The translations under genes and the position numbers were made by a program. From positions 124,001 to 188,000 of the forward strand of contig JAHHGS010000139.1 of the NCBI GenBank assembly GCA_019359715.1: a DNA stretch of 64,000 nt, written 5' to 3'. Shown in pieces: positions 61,092 through 64,000 of this stretch; the stretch's first letter is position 1; every line of letters begins with the position of its first letter. A model generated the notes under the pieces. That model was given only the letters and a program-made list of their open reading frames with translations, was not told the DNA's origin and did no database searches. Origin of the DNA: Aphanocapsa sp. GSE-SYN-MK-11-07L. GTDB taxonomy: Bacteria; Cyanobacteriota; Cyanobacteriia; Thermosynechococcales; Thermosynechococcaceae.

Positions 61092-61994
61092 ATGTTTGTG
61101 CCACCAGGGTTTGAGCAACAGTCAGTCGTTACTGCTCTGGGGCGGGTTGTTTACTATACTGCCACTCCCGATCGCTGGCTGAACACTGCCAATCCGGCTC
61201 CAGAGAAGGCTACTGCCAACTTGGTGTTTCTGCACGGTTTTGGTGGGGGGTCTTCAGCCTACGAATGGTCGAAAGTGTATCCGGCTTTTGCGGCCGAGTA
61301 TCGGATTTTTGCGCCAGATTTACTTGGCTGGGGGCGATCAGAGCATCCAGAGCGAGATTATCAGCCAAGTGACTATATCAACACGATTGTTGAATTGATT
61401 GAGAACACCTGTCCCTCAGCCCCGATCGTAATTGCCTCTTCTCTAACGGCGGCGTTGACCGTGCGAGCGGCGATCGCCCACCCTGAACTGTTCAAAGCCC
61501 TGATTTTGACCACTCCCAGCGGGTTATCCGACTTTGGGCAAGATTACAAACGCAGCTTCTTTGCCCAACTTGTGAGTACGCCTGTCATTGATCGGACAAT
61601 TTATAGCCTGGGAATTGCCAACAGCGTTGGGATTCGCAACTTTTTGGAACAGCGCCAGTTTGCGGAACCAAACCGAATTACACCCGAAATGGTAGAAGCT
61701 TATCTAGCTTCAGCCCAACAGCCAAATGCTGAGTATGCGGCTTTGTCGTTTGTGCGGGGCGACTTGTGTTTTGACCTAGCGGCTTACCTGGAGCAACTGA
61801 CAACACCGACTGCGATCCTGTGGGGGCGGCAGTCAGCCTTCACGAGTCCTGAAATGGGTCAGCGGTTAGCCAAATTAAATCCACAAGCGATTAAGGTATT
61901 TCAGCTATTAGATGATGTTGGGTTAACGCCTCAGTTAGAAGTACCGGCGGTAACAATCGCCCTGATCCGGCGTTACCTGACGCTGCTGCAATAA
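61092..61994 (+). CDS. Alpha/beta hydrolase lacking catalytic acid and histidine
   Basis: A 300-residue protein with the alpha/beta hydrolase fold: FLHGFGGGSSAYEWSKV, FAPDLLGWGRSEHP. The nucleophile elbow is ASSLT (S117) in place of G-x-S-x-G, the strand-six acid position reads LWGRQSAF (Ser at 248 where Asp is usual), and the His position reads DDVGLTPQLEVP (Leu at 278 where His is usual). Only Ser117 remains, so it may be a pseudoenzyme or use another mechanism. Shares an orientation with the upstream methyltransferase. Confidence 0.85.
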   Translation: MFVPPGFEQQSVVTALGRVVYYTATPDRWLNTANPAPEKATANLVFLHGFGGGSSAYEWSKVYPAFAAEYRIFAPDLLGWGRSEHPERDYQPSDYINTIVELIENTCPSAPIVIASSLTAALTVRAAIAHPELFKALILTTPSGLSDFGQDYKRSFFAQLVSTPVIDRTIYSLGIANSVGIRNFLEQRQFAEPNRITPEMVEAYLASAQQPNAEYAALSFVRGDLCFDLAAYLEQLTTPTAILWGRQSAFTSPEMGQRLAKLNPQAIKVFQLLDDVGLTPQLEVPAVTIALIRRYLTLLQ

Positions 61995-62012
61995 ATTGAG
62001 GATGACTGCAAA

Positions 62013-62540
62013 ATGAAAGCGATCTCTGCTGATCAATATCGCCCCGCCACTGATCCAAACTGCTTTACCCAATCATCAACGGTCAGAACCTAGCTCACCT
62101 GTAGTTGATTCTCCCCTCCCGTCGGCAACTGGCACAACACCCCAGCCAAAATTGTCGTCACCTGTTACCGCTAAAAAAACCTCACTGCCGCAAACGGCGT
62201 GGCAGAAAAAAGCAATTCGGGGCATTTATTTGAGTCGGTATCAAGTCACGAATAACGCGAATGAACAAATGATTCGGCAACGAGTCCGTACTGGGGCAAG
62301 CGCTATTTTGCGGCGGACTGGCAAAATTGGCAGGTTGATCGCGTTTTTATTCCAACCTACAACGATGCCAATTTTAACCAAGAGCTAAACTACGCCGGGG
62401 TTGCCATTACAGATCAGCAGTTAAATCGATTAAAAGCGTTAGTCAACAACCCCAAGATCAAAAGTGTGCTGATCTTTCCCTTCTTAGGCAAGCCAGAAGA
62501 AACTGCGGCCCGAATTAGAGAATTTACGCCAATTAGCTAA
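62013..62540 (+). pseudogene. Broken glycoside-hydrolase-like gene, internally deleted and frameshifted
   Basis: Two protein-like pieces in different frames. The first (frame of 62152) reads as a hydrophobic or signal segment, a Pro/Ser linker and a domain start (AIRGIYLSRYQVTNNANEQ, IRQRVR). The second (frame of 62283) reads SPYWGKRYFAADWQNWQVDRVFIPTYND, LKALVNNPKIKSVLIFPFLGKPEETAARIREF and stops at 62538. Joined across about 62281-62292 they look like the two ends of a GH10-like (GHL10/DUF4015-type) protein with its middle missing. The ATG at 62013 is out of frame with the first piece. Confidence 0.65.
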
Positions 62541-62652
62541 TAGAGCAAAACTCAAATCAATCATTTAAACCCATCCTCAAAATCCTCATGTCTTTGGGAC
62601 ACCCCGCTAAAATTTGCGTTTAGGATAGAAGCTGGATCCAGAGGAAATTGCC

Positions 62653-63513
62653 ATGTTGGTGCTAGAGGGGCCGTGGCGGCACGAATACATCATTACCAAC
62701 GGGATTAAGCTGCACTACGTCACTCAAGGCGAAGGGCCGCTAATGCTGATGCTGCATGGGTTTCCTGAATTTTGGTACTCTTGGCGGCACCAAATTCCGG
62801 CCTTCGCGACTCGCTATCGAGTTGTGGCTCTCGATTTGCGAGGCTACAACGACAGTGATAAACCCCACGATGCCAGTAGCTACAACATGGATGAGCTATT
62901 GCTAGACATTGAAGGCGTAATTCAGGGCTTGGGCTACCAACGCTGTGTCCTGGTTGGGCACGACTGGGGTGGAGCGATCGCCTGGTGTTTCGCCTATGCC
63001 CACCCAGAAATGGTCGAGAAGCTGGTAGTGATGAATATTCCCCATCCAGCTAAGTTTCAGGCGGGGCTACGCACCCTAGAGCAATTGCAGCGGAGTTGGT
63101 ATATTTTCTTTTTTCAGTTGCCCTGGCTGCCAGAGTTTTGCTTGGAGTGGGCAGATTTCCGAGCGATCGCCGCTGCCTTGACTGAAACCGCTGTTAACAA
63201 AGCTGCGTTTGGTCTGTTAGATATCGAAGCTTACAAAGATGCGGCGGCTAAACGGGGGGCGTTAACCGCCATGGTCAACTACTATCGCAATCTACTGGGA
63301 GGGGTGATAGGCCAACAGTGGGGAAAATTGGCAGTTCCCACCCTGATGCTCTGGGGCGAACAAGACACGGCTTTCGGTAAAGAATTGACCTATGGCACCG
63401 AAGATTACGTGCCAGACCTGCGGATTCACTACATTCCCAACTCTGGACATTGGGTACAGCAAGAGCAGCCCCAACTGGTCAACCAATGGCTGAAAGAGTT
63501 TTTGTTCCAGTAA
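62653..63513 (+). CDS. Alpha/beta hydrolase, epoxide hydrolase-like
   Basis: A 286-residue hydrolase of the epoxide hydrolase/dehalogenase group. The oxyanion motif HGFPEFWYSWRHQI, nucleophile Asp104 in VGHDWGGA (Asp in place of Ser), LWGEQDTAFG (acid Asp) and SGHWVQQEQP (catalytic His) form a full catalytic set. Two lid tyrosines are probable in the cap region. ATG 62653 follows AGAGG at 62639-62643, nine bases upstream. Substrate unknown, but an epoxide or ester is expected. Confidence 0.87.
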   Translation: MLVLEGPWRHEYIITNGIKLHYVTQGEGPLMLMLHGFPEFWYSWRHQIPAFATRYRVVALDLRGYNDSDKPHDASSYNMDELLLDIEGVIQGLGYQRCVLVGHDWGGAIAWCFAYAHPEMVEKLVVMNIPHPAKFQAGLRTLEQLQRSWYIFFFQLPWLPEFCLEWADFRAIAAALTETAVNKAAFGLLDIEAYKDAAAKRGALTAMVNYYRNLLGGVIGQQWGKLAVPTLMLWGEQDTAFGKELTYGTEDYVPDLRIHYIPNSGHWVQQEQPQLVNQWLKEFLFQ

Positions 63514-63663
63514 CTAAATGTAGCAATCCTCCAGTACACAATTAGGCAATAACTCTCACATCATTGAGAAATGCTGTATTCCGACCGGAAAACCGGGGTT
63601 TTGTGGCATGATCGGTGTAAATGCTTAAGCGCAACATGTTTTTTGTATCACAGGAGTTTAACT
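63514..63663 (+). promoter_or_regulatory. Upstream region of the peroxiredoxin gene
   Basis: Contains CCGGAAAACCGG (short dyad around 63586), a -10-like CATGAT near 63607-63612 and AGGAG (63652-63656) seven bases before the ATG. Box assignments for the promoter are tentative. Confidence 0.4.
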
Positions 63664-64000
63664 ATGCCTCTGAGACTAGGGGACACCGTACCTAACTTTA
63701 CCCAGGCTTCTTCCACAGGTGAAATTAGCTTCCACGATTGGGTCGGTGATAGCTGGGCCGTCTTATTTTCTCATCCCAAAGACTACACCCCCGTCTGCAC
63801 AACTGAACTAGGGGAGGTCGCCCGCCTAAAGCCAGAATTTGACAAACGCAATGTGAAGGCGATCGCCCTCAGCGTTGACGATGTAGACTCGCACATGGGT
63901 TGGATCAAAGACATTGAGGAAACTCAGCGCGTCAGCCTCAACTACCCGATTTTGGCCGATGGTGATAAAAAGGTGTCTGAACTGTACGAAATGATTCACC
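63664..64000 (+). CDS. 1-Cys peroxiredoxin (Prx6-type), 3' end outside window
   Basis: Reduces peroxides in the cytosol. The visible 112 residues include the peroxidatic Cys in DYTPVCTTELG and the conserved LFSHPKDYTPVC, FDKRNVKAIALSVDDVDSHMGWIKDI and LNYPILADGDKKVSELYEM. The sequence fits the 1-Cys Prx6 group of cyanobacteria rather than 2-Cys enzymes because of the HPKDYTPVCTTEL start and ADGDKKVSELY; the remaining two thirds of evidence lies past the window edge. Confidence 0.9.
   Translation, partial: MPLRLGDTVPNFTQASSTGEISFHDWVGDSWAVLFSHPKDYTPVCTTELGEVARLKPEFDKRNVKAIALSVDDVDSHMGWIKDIEETQRVSLNYPILADGDKKVSELYEMIH

Overview
The window is chromosomal DNA from a cyanobacterium. The evidence is the HIP1 octamer GCGATCGC scattered through both strands, several cyanobacteria-restricted families (UPF0367, DUF928, DUF1400, DUF3155, DUF3177, a DICT-domain kinase, a Ycf52-type acetyltransferase, an Rre1/Ycf29 response regulator), a high-light-inducible protein (HLIP) and a Mo-nitrogenase C-terminal-like domain. 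Base composition looks close to balanced and genes are dense. I see no phage, transposase, CRISPR array or rRNA. The genus cannot be named from this sequence alone.

Layout. 0-9 kb: the 3' part of a sufA-type Fe-S gene, a TPR protein, an MsbA-like exporter, a WecG/TagA glycosyltransferase, ftsE-ftsX, a DICT-GAF histidine kinase, UPF0367 overlapping an ECF-type ATPase, and a DUF928 protein. 9-21 kb: a 56-residue HLIP with an HLR1 light-regulatory box, a ClC channel converging on exbD-exbB, two cyclic-nucleotide-domain proteins (the second fused to TerB-like and Mo-nitrogenase C-terminal-like domains), a GDT1/Mnx manganese exporter, a TonB-like protein and a TPR-CHAT protease-like protein. 21-34 kb: tRNA-Ser, coaBC, a DUF1400 hydrolase, xseAB, tRNA-Thr, nagA, purE, a LivH/NatD permease, a 2Fe-2S thioredoxin-like protein, rre1, an alkyltransferase-like protein, riboflavin synthase and a BFN-domain protein. 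34-47 kb: a ferredoxin-type aldo/keto reductase, hipBA with repeated operator-like boxes, a class III alcohol dehydrogenase, a cysteine desulfurase, a low-molecular-weight phosphatase, upp, a candidate small RNA, uspA divergent from pgk, a TolB-like lipoprotein and a MerA-like flavoprotein. 47-64 kb: a Cas4-like solitary nuclease, hydrolases, an ACT-like protein, ycf52, tRNA-Pro, a degenerate flavoprotein, phhB-gcvT-gcvH, DUF3155, nfu, a GT4 glycosyltransferase, an armadillo-type membrane protein, a methyltransferase, a hydrolase lacking most catalytic residues, a broken glycosidase-like gene, an epoxide-hydrolase-like gene and the start of a 1-Cys peroxiredoxin.

Most of the region is core metabolism and envelope biology. 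The threads are Fe-S biogenesis (sufA, cysteine desulfurase, nfu), TonB-type energy coupling (exbB, exbD and a TonB-like protein in one 6-kb stretch), the glycine cleavage proteins T and H, and light or stress signalling (HLIP with HLR1, rre1, the DICT kinase, cyclic nucleotide proteins). The most unusual items are the three-domain cyclic nucleotide fusion, an orphan promoter-terminator pair that predicts an RNA of about 70 nt, two catalytically degenerate paralogues (a flavoprotein and an alpha/beta hydrolase), the hipBA operator array and a 20-bp perfect palindrome. All family assignments are from reading the translated sequence; no database search was run.
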